From Sambucus nigra (Eukaryota; Streptophyta; Magnoliopsida; Dipsacales; Adoxaceae), in assembly GCA_949130495.1 (NCBI GenBank), contig OX422221.1, forward strand, positions 480,479,159 to 480,543,158: 64,000 nt of DNA, given 5' to 3'. Position numbers and translations under genes: made by a program. A model generated the notes under the pieces. It saw only the letters and a program-made list of their open reading frames with translations, searched no databases and was not told where the DNA came from. Positions within the stretch are counted from its first letter, which is position 1; each line of letters begins with the position of its first letter. This document shows, piece after piece, positions 10,696 through 21,561 of this stretch.

Positions 10696-12008
10696 GGTAT
10701 CTCAATGTTTAGTTGGCAATGGTGATCTCAGTGTTTAGTGCTATTAAACAAAATTGCATTCTTAGATTTTGAAGTCCAATGCATAACCATAGAGATATTG
10801 TTCCAAGCATTGCATAATATTTGGGTAAACCAAGCATTGCATATATGCATATTGCATATATGTAGATGCATATATGCAGATTGGTTGTTTTGGTTTGACT
10901 CAATTTCGTTTTGGGCAAGACCAAAAGAAAGATACATTATGAGTATTGCAGCCTATTTCTTTTTATTGAATATTGCAGCCTTCTTTATATCATTATAGAA
11001 ATTCTTCATTTGTCCTTGCAACAGCTTTGGTATCAAATCATTTGTTTACATCAACAACTTCGAATCAAATTATTTGTATCCAATAGCAACTTTAGTATTA
11101 AATTTATTTTGACATCATCTTTGTCACTCTGTTTGGTATCAACTTTGTTAACATATGAAGCTATTATTGTTAACAACTTTGGTATCAACTTTGTTTTGCT
11201 ATTTCTAAGGATGGTTGGTGTTGGGAAGTATGTTACCCTAATTTTGAACTTTTATTGTCTGTCATATTTATTTCAACTTTCATTATGGATTTATTAATTT
11301 TTTAATAGAAATACTTTTGTTTTCACCTAACTAGTTGTGTAAATAGTACTTTATTTATATTTCTAAGTTTGTATATCCTTTTGGTTTTTGTTCAGTAATA
11401 GTTCTTCATTTATATTTTTAGGTGTGTATATCCTCTACTTCAACTGTCATTATGGGTTCATGTTTGTTTGTACTCTGTATAAAGTTCTTGATAATGAAGA
11501 CGTGTACTCTCTCCTCGTACTCATGTTGTTACCAATATTCTGAAGAAAAATGATACTCTTTGTGATTGTATGAGTTATTTTTATCACATTTACCTACATG
11601 TTGAACTAAGTTAGTTTTTAGTTGTTATATTTGAGTTGGAAAAGTTTAACAGATTTTGTCCATAATTTAATTCAGTTTTTAGTTATTTTTGAGTTAGTAT
11701 AACTAATTCCTTTTTTATTTTATTGCTTTCTCTAACGGAAATAATCTTAATGCAGGTACATATATTTCAATTTGGACCTAATAATCTCAGTTTCATTTCT
11801 ATGGTTGAGAATCATGCTCCTAAATTGGTTGCAAACTCCGCAGGTGGAACTAGCAGGTGAGGGAACTAATTTGGACCCAATAAATGTACATATGTTTGGT
11901 ACATTCTTTCATCGAGTTTCGGAAAAATCTTGGAGGTTACTACCTCTGTATTTGTAGAGGGGAGAAGGGGGATGAGGAGGAAAAGGGTATACTGATCGAA
12001 TGGTGGGG
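10696..12008. other. No gene identified (Helitron interior)
   Basis: AT-rich, with repeated AACTTTGGTATCAA(C/A) phrases between 11030 and 11200. A short open stretch at 11772-11957 has no recognisable domain; it sits just upstream of the poly(A)-polymerase fragment and may be diverged gene-flanking sequence. Confidence 0.5.
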
Positions 12009-12296
12009 GAAACAAATGCTGTAGTATTTACATTCGATTCTTATCGTCTTGGCTGAGATGGAAGAAGTTATTAACCTTCAACCAGTTCCTGATGCACATG
12101 TCCCTATTATGAGATTCAATTTTTAATGTATATTAATTGATCTTCTTTATGCAAGTATTTCTCTTTTGGTACGCCCGCATCACTTAAACATATCAAATGT
12201 ATTTGTTTTATACAATGTTGATGAGCCAACTGTTCGAAGTCTTAATGGTTTCCGTGTTGCAAAACAAATCCTAAGTCTTAATGGTTGTCGTGTTTA
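12009..12296 (+). pseudogene. Captured poly(A) polymerase gene fragment
   Basis: Two blocks of the nucleotidyltransferase core of plant poly(A) polymerases, enzymes that add 3' A-tails to nuclear pre-mRNA, are visible. First comes NAVVFTFDSYRLG (12015-12053), the region just before the catalytic-Asp loop. A deletion then joins it to LAEMEEV and LQPVPDAHVPIMRFNF (12050-12125). After a stop comes IDLLYASISLLV and NVDEPTVRSLNG (12135-12255). The catalytic (G)ADIDTL segment falls in the deleted part. RSLNG/CRV is repeated at the end (12238 and 12272). Stops and the deletion rule out function. The family identity comes from recalled conserved phrases and is strong. Confidence 0.75.
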
Positions 12297-12847
12297 AAGT
12301 ATTGTGCTAAGAGTCTCAAAAGGAAGATACAAGTTCATTAAGAATGTTCTGAGAAACGGAAAAATTCAATTAGCATCAAGAGTCGATTTTCTTTCTTCCC
12401 TGAAATTACAAGTCATAATACGGTGGCTCATTGAAAGTTGGACATAAAGAATGCAGAAATCATGTGTTGTTTACAATTTTTATTCATATCTTCTGTATGA
12501 AAATCATTATTAAGGCCAAATCTTGCGAAATATTTTTTTTCAAACGCCAAAGAGAAGAATTGCTTGGGGCGTCGTATAGCAGATTGAGTTTTTCAACTTC
12601 TAATCAACATCATAGAATCTGAATTTCCAAAATAATGTCAAAGCCAATATACTAATAATATCTGAGTTTGATTTTGTGGTTTTTTTTTATGTTCTTTCTT
12701 TACTGATTCTCTAGAGTTGCTATATCCAAAATAATGTCAAATGTCAAAATGTTAGTATACTAATTCTCTGGAGCTTCTATATACTCTAAAATTTTAGCTC
12801 AAGTTGAAGATGAGAGATGTCTTGACCTTTTATGATTTGGGCTTTAC
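12297..12847. other. No gene identified between captured fragments
   Basis: AT-rich, with a short open stretch (12431-12622) of no known domain. A duplicated CCAAAATAATGTCAAA phrase occurs at 12628 and 12727. It probably mixes decayed exon and intron sequence. Confidence 0.4.
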
Positions 12848-13161
12848 AGGGCTACATATGACTACGAGAAGAAATTATACAACGACCATCTTGAATCTCT
12901 TCAGGTGATGGAGAAGAACTATATGTCCATGGAACATTGACAAAAGGGCTCTATTTTATTTCAATTTTGGAAGTGATGTCTTTTTATTTTGTAAGGATCT
13001 ATTACTTCTCATAATTGTGTTAATTATTAAATGGCTAACGTGTACCATATGTAGATGGGGCCTATGGAGCTACTACTGGATACAGTGAAAATGAGGCTAA
13101 GTCTACTGTGCATTTCCCTGTTGGACAAAATGCATATGAAGATGGCTATAGTGTTCCTCAG
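12848..13161 (+). pseudogene. Captured FLX-like (coiled-coil) gene fragment, two exons
   Basis: Exon 1 starts after TTTACAG and reads ATYDYEKKLYNDHLESLQVM then EKNYMSM, matching the end of the coiled coil in FLX/FLX-like proteins, plant nuclear factors linked to flowering-time control through FLC. It then breaks at a stop (12938). After an intron-like gap, exon 2 (13055-13161) reads GAYGATTGYSENEAK and PVGQNAYEDGYSVPQ, typical of the glycine/tyrosine-rich tail of these proteins, and ends at a donor (CAG|GTTTGT). Only the 3' part of the gene is present and it lacks a start. It is in the same orientation as the poly(A)-polymerase fragment. The identification is from recalled sequence of the family. 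Confidence 0.65.
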
Positions 13162-13301
13162 GTTTGTGATCTTTTTGCACCTCTGTGTAGTTGATATTCT
13201 ATTAATTAGGCTGGAATTATTTTATTATTATTATTATTATTTAGAGACTATTTTTCTTGTACAATGACGAGGCCCATCACAGCTGCAACAATAAAAATAG
13301 A

Positions 13302-13850
13302 TTAATATGCATTCGTCTCTTTTGCATGAGCGTACACTGAAGCGGCTCGCCTCTTCCACCAAGCTTCACAAGGTAGCTCAGATCCATCATATTTATCTTC
13401 GTCAACAAGCATCGCAATATCCGGGGAATCTAAATATAAGCCTCGGTCAAAATATTCAATTGGCTCAGGAACAACTCTCTTTTCCTCTGTTATAGTCGAT
13501 CCACCCATGGTTCCTTCACTGTTTAAGGAACCAAATTCGGCAGTACTGTAAATAATCTCCTCTATGTACCAAATTTAAACCTTGAAAATTTGTACCTTCT
13601 TTAAGAAATTGGATTTCATTAAAGTCATTTGACACAGTTAAAGCTTTAATATTCCAATTTTCATCATCCTTACTCTCTGATCGACCCCCACTAACCAATT
13701 TAGGAATAATGTCTTTACCTCCTTGTTCATTATTAATCTCAGTATTTTCATGTTCCAGTGGCGAATTCTCATGCTGACTTGATGGAACGACAAAGTGAAC
13801 AGATATAAACATCGCTTGAGAAGTTTCCCCTTTATTTTCGACATTTGATA
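13302..13850 (-). pseudogene. Captured ATG8-interacting-protein (ATI1/2)-like fragment, antisense
   Basis: The minus-strand reading starts ETSQAMFISVHFVVPSSQHE (about 13845), runs through acidic, serine-rich sequence with DENWNIKAL, then frameshifts near 13550. It continues as MGGSTITEEKRVVPEPIE .. DKYDGSELPCEAWWKRRAAS and VYAHAKETNAY before a stop at 13302. These phrases resemble plant ATG8-interacting proteins, membrane proteins of ER/plastid bodies that bind the autophagy protein ATG8; there the WWKRRAAS block lies just before the transmembrane helix. The helix and C-terminus are missing. The frameshift and truncation mark a pseudogene. It is opposite in direction to the other two captured fragments. 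Family identity is likely but recalled. Confidence 0.55.
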
Positions 13851-15071
13851 TAGACTAGAGATATTCAATTTATAATATTGAGTGAATCAATGCAGCCTGA
13901 TTACAATTTATAATATTGAGTGAGAACTAACATATCAATGATATAGACTAGAGATATTCATGTTATACATAATAACCTGTTGTACTGTAGATGTAATTTA
14001 CCTATTATTTTAACATAAAGTTTTGTTTTTAATTGAAAAAAAATTGTATTTTGCAGTTTACAGAGGGCACCATTGATTGAGACCAAGCTCCTAGCACAGT
14101 AGACCTTATGTGATGAACATTACCCATTTTCCAAGTAAGCCACCAATGTCATTTGTGTTTGCTTAAAATTTTGAAATGAGATTTTAGTTTTTTACAGTTT
14201 TGAAATCGATTGAAATTTGTAAGACTTGGTATTTACTATATTGTTTCACTTTTTTTACTTATTTGGTATCCACGAGATTGGTGTTGACAACCAAGCGACT
14301 TGAAGGTATGAAGCATGTATTTTACTTTAAGGTATCCAATAAATTATTTCTTAAGCTGATTTCAATTTCTAATCACAACATTGTGATAATCTTCGATCAC
14401 CTGTTTAGAATCAAAAGAAATTATTTATAAGATTTTGGGTTGAGTTTTAAAAAAGATGTGTGTTAAGCAAAAAGAATTAGATTGGGTGTTGTAGAATTTT
14501 GTTGGAGTGGGAATAGCTTTACCCTATACCTATCTAATATTTGACTAGCTATTTTAATTGACTAACTATATTTTTTGTTTTGTATCAGGTCACATTTTGA
14601 AAACTACGAACAATTATTATAGTGGAACATGCGGGACGACTTAAGTTCATATATATGTGATGGTTTTTACAAAGTTTGTTTCGTTAAAATATTTGTTAGG
14701 TTTTACTTTTGAGATCATTGAATATTGTTGGATTGGTTGTTATCCCTTAAGAGGGTGAATAGTTGAACAAACAGAGGAGAATCTGTCCAATTTTTTTTAA
14801 ATGGACACTTGCACAATGTGCATTCAATGGACGAATATTTTGTATTTCATGTTATATGTGAATTTGTTTGATGGATTTAGACTATTTGAAAGTTGTTGGA
14901 CAATTTATTATTTGTTAAGCAGGTGGATAGTCTTATAAACAAAGTAAATTATGGCCAATTGTTTTTAAAATTACACTTTGTTTTATTGGGAAGCAATATT
15001 TTTTCCGTTTTACAATTACATACTTTGAAAATTTTTGTCGTTTCACGATTACGTACTTTAGAAATTTTCGT
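13851..15071. other. No gene seen (Helitron 3' interior)
   Basis: AT-rich DNA. ACAATTTATAATATTGAGTGA is partly duplicated (13866 and 13903), and AT(C/A)AATGATATAGACTAGAGA-like phrases recur. No coding signal. Confidence 0.6.
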
Positions 15072-15100
15072 CGTGCCTTCAGGCACGGGCATTTTGCTAG
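15072..15100 (+). other. Helitron 3' terminus: hairpin and CTAG
   Basis: The stem CGTGCCT/AGGCACG with a TC loop (15072-15087) is followed by GGCATTTTG-CTAG, then T at 15101. This is the standard Helitron 3' termination signal, with the hairpin 9 bases before CTAG. Confidence 0.93.
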
Positions 15101-16732
15101 TATAATTATAAACTATCCCGACTTTACCGTGTACCAAGTCCATAACACTAGCCTATATGTAAACCCCGAGTTTATGGTCCAACTCAAATTATTAATTAAT
15201 TTGCACATTAATTAATTAAATTATTATTAGTGTCACCCAACCAATATAATCGAACTCGATCTCGTGGACCAAAATTAAGATAATGCCCGAGTCTAATCCC
15301 GACTCCAAATTAATTAGTTTTCATCCATAATCAATTTAATTGAGTATTGTATCCCTACTACTATATCCGAATATATTCACCCAATCCGTTATTTTATTCT
15401 TTCAGAATTTATTTCTCAAAATACATTCGAAATGTGTCGCCCTTAATTCCCGTACCACTCCCAATTATATTCCTCTATAATCGATAAGAATTTACTCCCA
15501 TAGATAATCTCTCTCTCATAATTATACTAGGGGAAATTGCAACTAAGAAATTTTTCCCATACAAGTCCCTAGGCCAAACTGCCGAAAAACCTGAAGGGTC
15601 GATCGATCGACCCCCAATCGTTGATCGATCGATCGAACAGGTGATCGTCTTATCCGCCTTGCTGTTTCCTCCATTAACGAAATTCTCCAATTCCTAACCT
15701 TTCCCTTGGTTTAAACCAAGCACAACCAATATCATAACTATATAAGAACATGATGAGGGCCTCTCATAGAACCTCAAACATAAATTTAATCTCACAAATT
15801 TCGACCTTTTCTGATTTGGGGAAAAATTTGGGTTTTCACTCATTAAGCCCCAACATTATCTAATTACCCCAAATTCGTTCAATATTACTACTGGGATTTC
15901 ACATCTGAAACCAGTCATCATCTCATAACTATGTAACACAGTTAAATTTCCCATTAATTTCATTCAATTGTTCCATTTACATAACCCCCTTTTTGTACCA
16001 ATTTATACCCAAAACAAATTTTAGATTTCCACATCACAAAAATATGAATTGAATAACATCAATTAATATCACAACAAGTTAACCACTTGCCTTATGGGCT
16101 CATAAGGTCTGATCCAAGGGTGTGATTCACAAGGTTGATGATGAATTCGCCAAATTCGTCTCTAGCCTTGTCTCCAAAAGGATTCCCAATGCACTCTAAC
16201 TGCTCCCTATAGATTTCTCTCAAAACTTAGGATTTAGATTTGTGTTTGCTGCCATTTATCTTTTCTCCCAATTAGGTATTAAAGCTAAATCCAATTTTTA
16301 GCCTAATGGGCCAAATTGGAGTGTCCCACATACCCCATTGCGGACCCGACTATGCCTAAAAACTTCCCGAGACCCATTTATTACCCTTGGGGTACTCTTT
16401 TCCAACTATCTCGGCCCATACGGACTCAACCGTGCACTCAGAATTGGCATCCGAATTAATTTACAGAATTTTATATCTTACACCTAACTTAGTCTATAAC
16501 TGACTCTCGGTTGAGATAAGTAAATCCCACATCACTAATCCACTTATGACATAAATAATTATTACTATTCACTTAGTGATTTAATTCCCATAAATATTAA
16601 CCATTTATTCTGCCGATTAATATTTATATAAAAAATTTAATAATTAATTCAATTAAATTACGACACGCATGTAATTTAAATTTTTACCCGAATTAATTAA
16701 TTTTTAAATGCACAAAAATACGGGGTATTACA
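15101..16732 (-). mobile_element. 3' LTR of Tekay-like element, segment 3 (U3 end)
   Basis: Matches 22921-24560 throughout and ends CGGGGTATTACA. In minus-strand sense this is the LTR start TGTAATACCCCG, directly behind the polypurine tract. Confidence 0.92.
15597..15645. repeat. GATCGATC palindrome cluster in 3' LTR
   Basis: GGTCGATCGATCGACC is a perfect palindrome, followed by TTGATCGATCGATCGAA. The same cluster is in the 5' LTR at 23418-23466. Confidence 0.85.
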
Positions 16733-16746
16733 TATTCCCCCTTTAC
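16733..16746 (-). other. Polypurine tract
   Basis: On the minus strand GTAAAGGGGGAATA lies directly before the 3' LTR, as expected for the plus-strand primer of reverse transcription. Confidence 0.8.
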
Positions 16747-16767
16747 AAAGGAATTTCGTCCCTGAAA

Positions 16768-17037
16768 TTAGGTCGTACCTGCGGTGAATAACTCTGGATA
16801 CCGCTCCCGCATATCCTCCTCCCACTCCCAAGTAGATTCCTCAACGCTGTGATGACCCCACTCTACTCTCACTAGTGGAACAACCTTGGATCGCAACTTG
16901 CGCTCACTACGATCCATAATAGCTGTCGGTCTCTCCTCATACAAGATGTCTGGTTGTAAGTTAATTTTCTCAAGTGGGATGTGCCAGAAAGCCCTCTTGA
17001 TCTTTCGATATTTCTTTAGTGATTCCACATCGAACAC
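16768..17037 (-). pseudogene. Tekay-like integrase C-terminus with chromodomain
   Basis: The open stretch carries PLVRVEWGHHSVEESTWEWE then DMRERYPELF, the aromatic-rich core and C-terminal helix of a retroelement chromodomain. The tail directs insertion towards particular chromatin. It follows the integrase after a break (17038-17049) and ends 36 bases before the polypurine tract. This domain places the element among chromoviruses, and the RYPELF ending is usual for the Tekay/Del clade. It is part of the disrupted gag-pol frame, not a gene of its own. Confidence 0.85.
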
Positions 17038-17049
17038 ATCATGTATCCG

Positions 17050-18239
17050 CTAAAGATGCTCTGACAAACCCAGTCTATAAGCTACTGGTCCCACCCTCTC
17101 AATAATAGGGAAGGGTCCCACGTATCTTGACGCTGATTCACCTTTCTTGCCGAACCTCATCACCCCTTTCATAGGGGACACCCTGGCCAATACCTGATCC
17201 CCATCCTTCAACTCCACATGTCTCCATGAAGCATCAGCATAACTCATCTGCCTATCCCGAACTATCTGAATCTGCCCTCGAATTAGCTCTATCTTGGTCG
17301 TCGTCTCCTGGACAATCTCCGGCCCTAATAACTTCTTATCCCCCACTTCTAACCAACAGGCGGGTGAACGACAAGGTCTCCTATACAGTGCCTCAAACGG
17401 TGCCATGCCAATCATAAACTGGTAAGAGTTGTTATACGGGAACTCTACCAAAGGAAGATATATCTCACATCCTCCCCCAAAGTCTAAAATGCACATCCTT
17501 AACATGTCTTCTAGCATCTGATTTACTCTCTGAGTTTGCCCATCTATCTGTGGGTGATAGGCGGTACTCAACAGTAACTCTATGCCTATAACCTCCTAAA
17601 AACTCTACGAAAAATGGGCCACAAAACCATATCTCTGTCAGACACAATATTAACAGGTACCCCGTGCGGCTTAACTATCTCCGCTATGAATAGTTGCTTG
17701 TAATGCATCGTCTCAAAGTCTGTGCAAAACGATAAGAAGTGGTCTACCTTGGTTAATCGATCCACAATCACCCATATGGAATCGTGACCCCTCTAAGATG
17801 TAGGCAACCTAGTAATGAAGTCTATGGAAATGCTCTCCCACTTCCATACGGGAATTTCCAATGGTTGTAGCATCCCCGAAGGTCTCTGATGATCGATCTT
17901 CACAAGTTGACATGTGATACATTTCGAGACAAACTCTGTTATGTTCCGTCTCATTCCATCCCAACAGTAATGCCTCCTCATATCTTGGTACATTTTATCC
18001 CCGTCGGGATGTACCGCAAACCTCGAACCATGGGACTCTGCCATAATAAAGTTCCTAAAATCCTTATTTTTAGTCACAATCAACCTCCCATTAAAGTGTA
18101 GGCCTCCTTCCGAGCTGACCGAATAACCCTCTGCTCCCTTGGGCAGTAGCTGACGTACTCTATCCTGGTAGATCTGGTCCTCCGCCTGTGCCCTCACAAC
18201 CCGCATAATGATCTCGGGAGTGATGGATAAAGTTGACAT
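17050..18239 (-). pseudogene. Tekay-like integrase
   Basis: The N-terminal HHCC zinc-binding part is present: ESHGSRFAVHP, then CITCQ (about 17900-18040). The first acid of the DDE core is in WESISIDFITRLP (about 17800). A frame break at 17790 is followed by MIVDRLTKVDHFL and VNIVSDRD, which holds the second acid. After another break at 17585 the third motif reads STAYHPQIDGQTQRVNQ, so Glu of the usual HPQTDGQTER is Arg here and the catalytic triad is incomplete. The GPFPIIERVGPVAYRL block before the chromodomain is intact. The enzyme would join cDNA to chromosomal DNA; this copy cannot. Confidence 0.85.
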
Positions 18240-18249
18240 ACATGCCCTG

Positions 18250-18720
18250 GAAAAATCATCATCATGCCAAATATCTCTCCACTTCGCTTTCTAGACCTAT
18301 GAAATCTTCCTTGTAGGCCTCCATCTCAACGTGTCTGCCACCACGTTAGCCTTTGAAGGATGATACTAGATGTCAAACTGGTAGTCTTTTACGAATTCTA
18401 GCCACCGCCTCTACCTAACATTCAGATCCTTCTGTGTGAAAAGATACTGAAGTTACTTGTGATTCGTGAATAGAGTAAACTTCTCTCCCAGAAGATAATG
18501 CCTCCATATCCTCAAAGTAAAAAAGACCGCTGCTAACTCTAGGTCATGAGTGGGGTAATTCCTCTTATGGGGATTTAGCTTCCTGAACGCATAAGCTATA
18601 GCCCTCTCCTCCAGCTGTAACACACCCCCAAGTCCCTATAAGGATGCGTCGGTGTAGACCCAATACTCCAGTCCACCTCTCGGCAAGGTAAGTACGGGTG
18701 CATATGTCAACTTATCCTTT
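18250..18720 (-). pseudogene. Tekay-like RNase H domain
   Basis: Read on the minus strand it has [40 protein letters not shown] and [15 protein letters not shown], then FTNHK with a stop where the family has (S/T)DHKSL, then RRWLEFVKDYQFDI and HPSKANVVAD. Three in-frame stops interrupt it. The domain removes RNA from the RNA:DNA hybrid during replication of the element. It lies in normal order between RT and integrase. Confidence 0.8.
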
Positions 18721-18939
18721 AGCTGATCGAAAGATAATTGACATTGATCACTTCAAATAAAAGGAAACCCTTTGCGAGTCAAATTCATCAAAGGACCCAC
18801 GGTCTTTGAAAATACTTTAATGAATCGCCTATCATATCTGTAAACCCCAGAAAGCTACGAACCACGGTCGGTGTCGTGGGATTCCCCAACTCCCTCACTG
18901 CCAAAACCTTACTCGAATCTATAGCAATACCCCGGTCCG

Positions 18940-19800
18940 ACACTACATGACCCAAAAATTGTACCTCTCGTAGTTAAAATCCACACTTCTTGAATTTTGC
19001 ATAAAGCAGGTGGTATCGTAGCGTGTGTAGAACCCTACGCATATGATCTGCATGCTCCTCCTCAGTGCGCGAGTATACTAAGATTCCATCAATGAACACA
19101 ATAATAAACTAGTCGAGGTACTCTCTAAAAACCCTACTCATAAGATCCATGAACACTGTTGGCGCATTGGTGAGCATGAATGGAATCACCCTGAACTCAT
19201 AGGATTCATACCGCGATAGGAAAGCGGTCTTAGGAACATCCTCCTCTCGGATACGTAGCTGATGATACCTTAACCTCAAATCAATCTCTGAGAAGTATGA
19301 AGCCCCTCTCAACTGGTCAAATAAATCATCGATCCTAGGTAACATATACTTTTTTCGTATCGTTACCTTGTTTAGTTCCCTGTAATCTACGCACAATCGA
19401 AGCGAACCATGCTGTTTCTTCACAAACAACACCGGCACACCCCACGACGATGTGCTCCGCCGAATGAAACCCTAACCCAAGAGATGCTGAATCTTATCTC
19501 TGAGCTTACGCATCTCTAAAGGGGCCATACGGTAAGGTACTCGAGTAATCGGCATCGTACCCGGTGCTAAATCAATAATAAACTCGATTTCCCTACTTGG
19601 CGGCAATCCTGGTATTTCCTGGAACACATCCTCGATGTCTCTCACTATCGAAATCGAATCCAACTGAATCACCACCTCTTGTGAGGTCTCCACCTCAATA
19701 TAATACAAATGCGTGTGTGATCCTCCCTCGGGTAGATGCATCGCCACTAGGAACATCTCCTGTCTCGTAATGGAGAACACGATGGTTCTTCTAAATCAAT
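18940..19800 (-). pseudogene. Tekay-like reverse transcriptase
   Basis: It begins with DVFQEIPGLPPSREIEFIID, the typical linker before RT, and PYRMAPLEMRKL. After a break at 19440-19471 it continues with [40 protein letters not shown] and [18 protein letters not shown] stop follows and then [19 protein letters not shown]. The catalytic FxDD box is FIDG, so one metal-binding Asp is lost. A further conserved stretch ends at GHVVSDRGIAIDSSKVLAV. The loss of the YxDD Asp, stops and breaks make it inactive. Confidence 0.87.
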
Positions 19801-19849
19801 CTACTGTCACCCCATAACCTGCCAACCAATCCATACCTAAGATGACATC

Positions 19850-20200
19850 GTACCCCTCCATATCTAACACTAAGAGTTCCATCGCTAAACTCAATCTTCC
19901 AATCAAAATGTCCACCCCCTACAAATCGAGTGTTTCAATGACCCATTACCCACTGGTGACTCTACACACATCCGGAGACTACCCGCGGTCTCTAGCAAAC
20001 CGGCTACTCTAGAAAATTTAGTTTTAATGAATGAATACGATGCCCCAGTATAAAAAAGTATCCTACCCTCATGCCCATGGATAGGAAACGTACGCTCAAC
20101 TGCTGGCGGTGCCTGAGGTGCTGGTGAAATTGGGACATCCCGAACGTTATACACACACCCATAGGGCATCTGCCCCGCTATTGTGGGGCTGGTGGAGTTG
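19850..20200 (-). pseudogene. Tekay-like aspartic protease
   Basis: FPIHGHEGRILFYTGASYSFI corresponds to the retroelement protease active site (L.DTGAS.SFI), but the catalytic Asp is Tyr. The neighbouring frame on the minus strand (19790-19900) holds LAMELLVLDMEGYDVILGMD and WLAGYG, the second conserved protease strand, in another reading frame. The domain would mature the gag-pol polyprotein. It follows gag directly and is broken by frameshifts. Confidence 0.75.
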
Positions 20201-21404
20201 GTGCTGCTAGTGGCATCTAACCCTACTTCCCCTGTTGGGCACCCTGCTACTGGCCCCTACCTCTCTGTGGGCACTTTCTCTTAAAATGTCCCGTCTGGCC
20301 ATAAATAAAATAATGCCTCTGACCGTCTCCCTTTCGTTGGCCCTGTTGGACCTAACGAACCTGGCGCTGCTGGTCTCCTCCATTGTCCCCTTGGCCCTAA
20401 TTACCCTGAGGAACCTACTGCTGCTGATTTGGGCCATGCTGGCCTATCCTAAACACCTGTCCTCCAGATCGGAAACCTCCCGGCTTAAATTTTTTAGCCT
20501 AATTCCATTGCTGACTACCAGACTTCTGCTAAACACTACCATTATCACCACCAAATGCCTTTCCCTATTGGCTCGGATCCCTTCCCCTCTTGCTTCCCTT
20601 CGCATGAAAGCGATGATCTAGACAGTTCACTAAAGCGGCATTGCCAACATCAGTGTATGTCACAAACGCTAGATTACCGATCAAATGATGTTTGATTCTT
20701 CATGCTAATACATCCATAAACCTTGACTTCTTTCGCTCCTCGTCGCTCATCTCGTTTGGCATAAAATTAGTCAAACGGGTGAACTCCTCCTCATAGTCAG
20801 CCACTGAGCGATTACCCTGAACCAACTCATCGATTTTTTTCCTCATCTCTACCTCTACTACCGGTGGAAAGTATTTGCGGTTAAACCGCACCCAGAAATT
20901 AGATATCGTCATCAAGTCCCTCTCTTCGGCAGTGGTAACTGACTCCCACTCCTCTAAGGCTTCCCTTGCCAGACGAAAGGTAGCAAGCATCTGTTTCTGT
21001 ACATCGATACACTCAATCATGTGCATATGGCGCTGAATGTTCTTCTTCCAGTCACAAGCTTCTACCACATTAGTACTACCCCGGAACTCGGGTGGGTGGC
21101 CCTTCTGAAAGGTCTCCCTAACTCTCTGCCAAAAAAGTGGCCCCACCTGGGCCTGAATTGCTGGTTCCACTGGAGGCGGTGCCTGGGGCTGAGGAAAATG
21201 GGTTGCCATAGCCCTCATCGCTGTCTCGACTACCTGAGCCACTATCACTGCCACCTGAGCAGTGGAGATCAACTCGGGTGGGGGTGGGGTTGGAAGTACA
21301 TGTGGCTCCTGATGAGTATCCCTAAACTCATCCCTGGCCTCGGCCCTCTCCGCTCGTTGTCTCCTCGGTGGCATCAGAAAATAGATCGAATTGTATAAGT
21401 ACAC
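20190..21404 (-). pseudogene. Tekay-like gag with degraded zinc knuckle
   Basis: The 234-residue open start (21404-20700) has an alanine/proline-rich head with PPRRQRAERAEAR, then FQKGHPPEFRGSTNVVEACD, REALEEWESVTTAEERDLMT and the capsid-type VRFNRKYFPPVVEVEM, NRSVADYEEEFTRL and PNEMSDEERKKSRFMD. These are standard for chromovirus gag. After a break the nucleocapsid part has a zinc knuckle reading YFIYGQTGHFKRKCP (about 20255-20305), where the first two Cys of CxxCxxxGHxxxxCP are Tyr. Both changes fit TGT to TAT. The start Met at 21404 is not certain, since MPPRRQ at 21374 is also plausible. Confidence 0.85.
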
Positions 21405-21549
21405 AATTTATACAAAATCTAATAGCAGAGGTACGATATCTCAAAAATGGAAAATGAATCAACGGTACTCATAATATGGCTCTATAACAACCGAACGCTA
21501 CGCTGAAATGTAGTAAGCCGCACAGATCCTAAAGACACTAGAACCTGAA

Positions 21550-21561
21550 GCTCTGATACCA
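21550..21561 (-). other. Primer-binding site, initiator tRNA-Met type
   Basis: On the minus strand TGGTATCAGAGC lies 2 bases inside the 5' LTR end. This is the classic sequence complementary to the 3' end of plant initiator tRNA-Met. Confidence 0.93.

Larger units (their letters stand above)
7798..15100 (+). mobile_element. Non-autonomous Helitron (7.3 kb) carrying host gene fragments
   Basis: The 5' end is TCTATATAATATGTGG (7798) after an A. The 3' end is a hairpin (15072-15087), GGCATTTTG and CTAG (15097-15100), followed by T. Removing it rejoins the Tekay LTR exactly as in the intact 5' LTR, where ACCGTATATA runs on to TATAATTATA. This A|T insertion without target duplication is the Helitron hallmark. 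No Rep/helicase is visible, so it is non-autonomous. Inside are a CT/CA-rich leader-like segment, a LINE scrap, and fragments resembling poly(A) polymerase (12009-12296), an FLX-like protein (12848-13161) and, in antisense, an ATG8-interacting protein (13302-13850). Intron-like AT-rich DNA separates them. Ends are very secure. Confidence 0.93.

Noticed and set aside
16768..21404. Tekay element as an active copy
   Set aside because: Protease Asp, one RT Asp and integrase Glu are changed and there are many stops and breaks.
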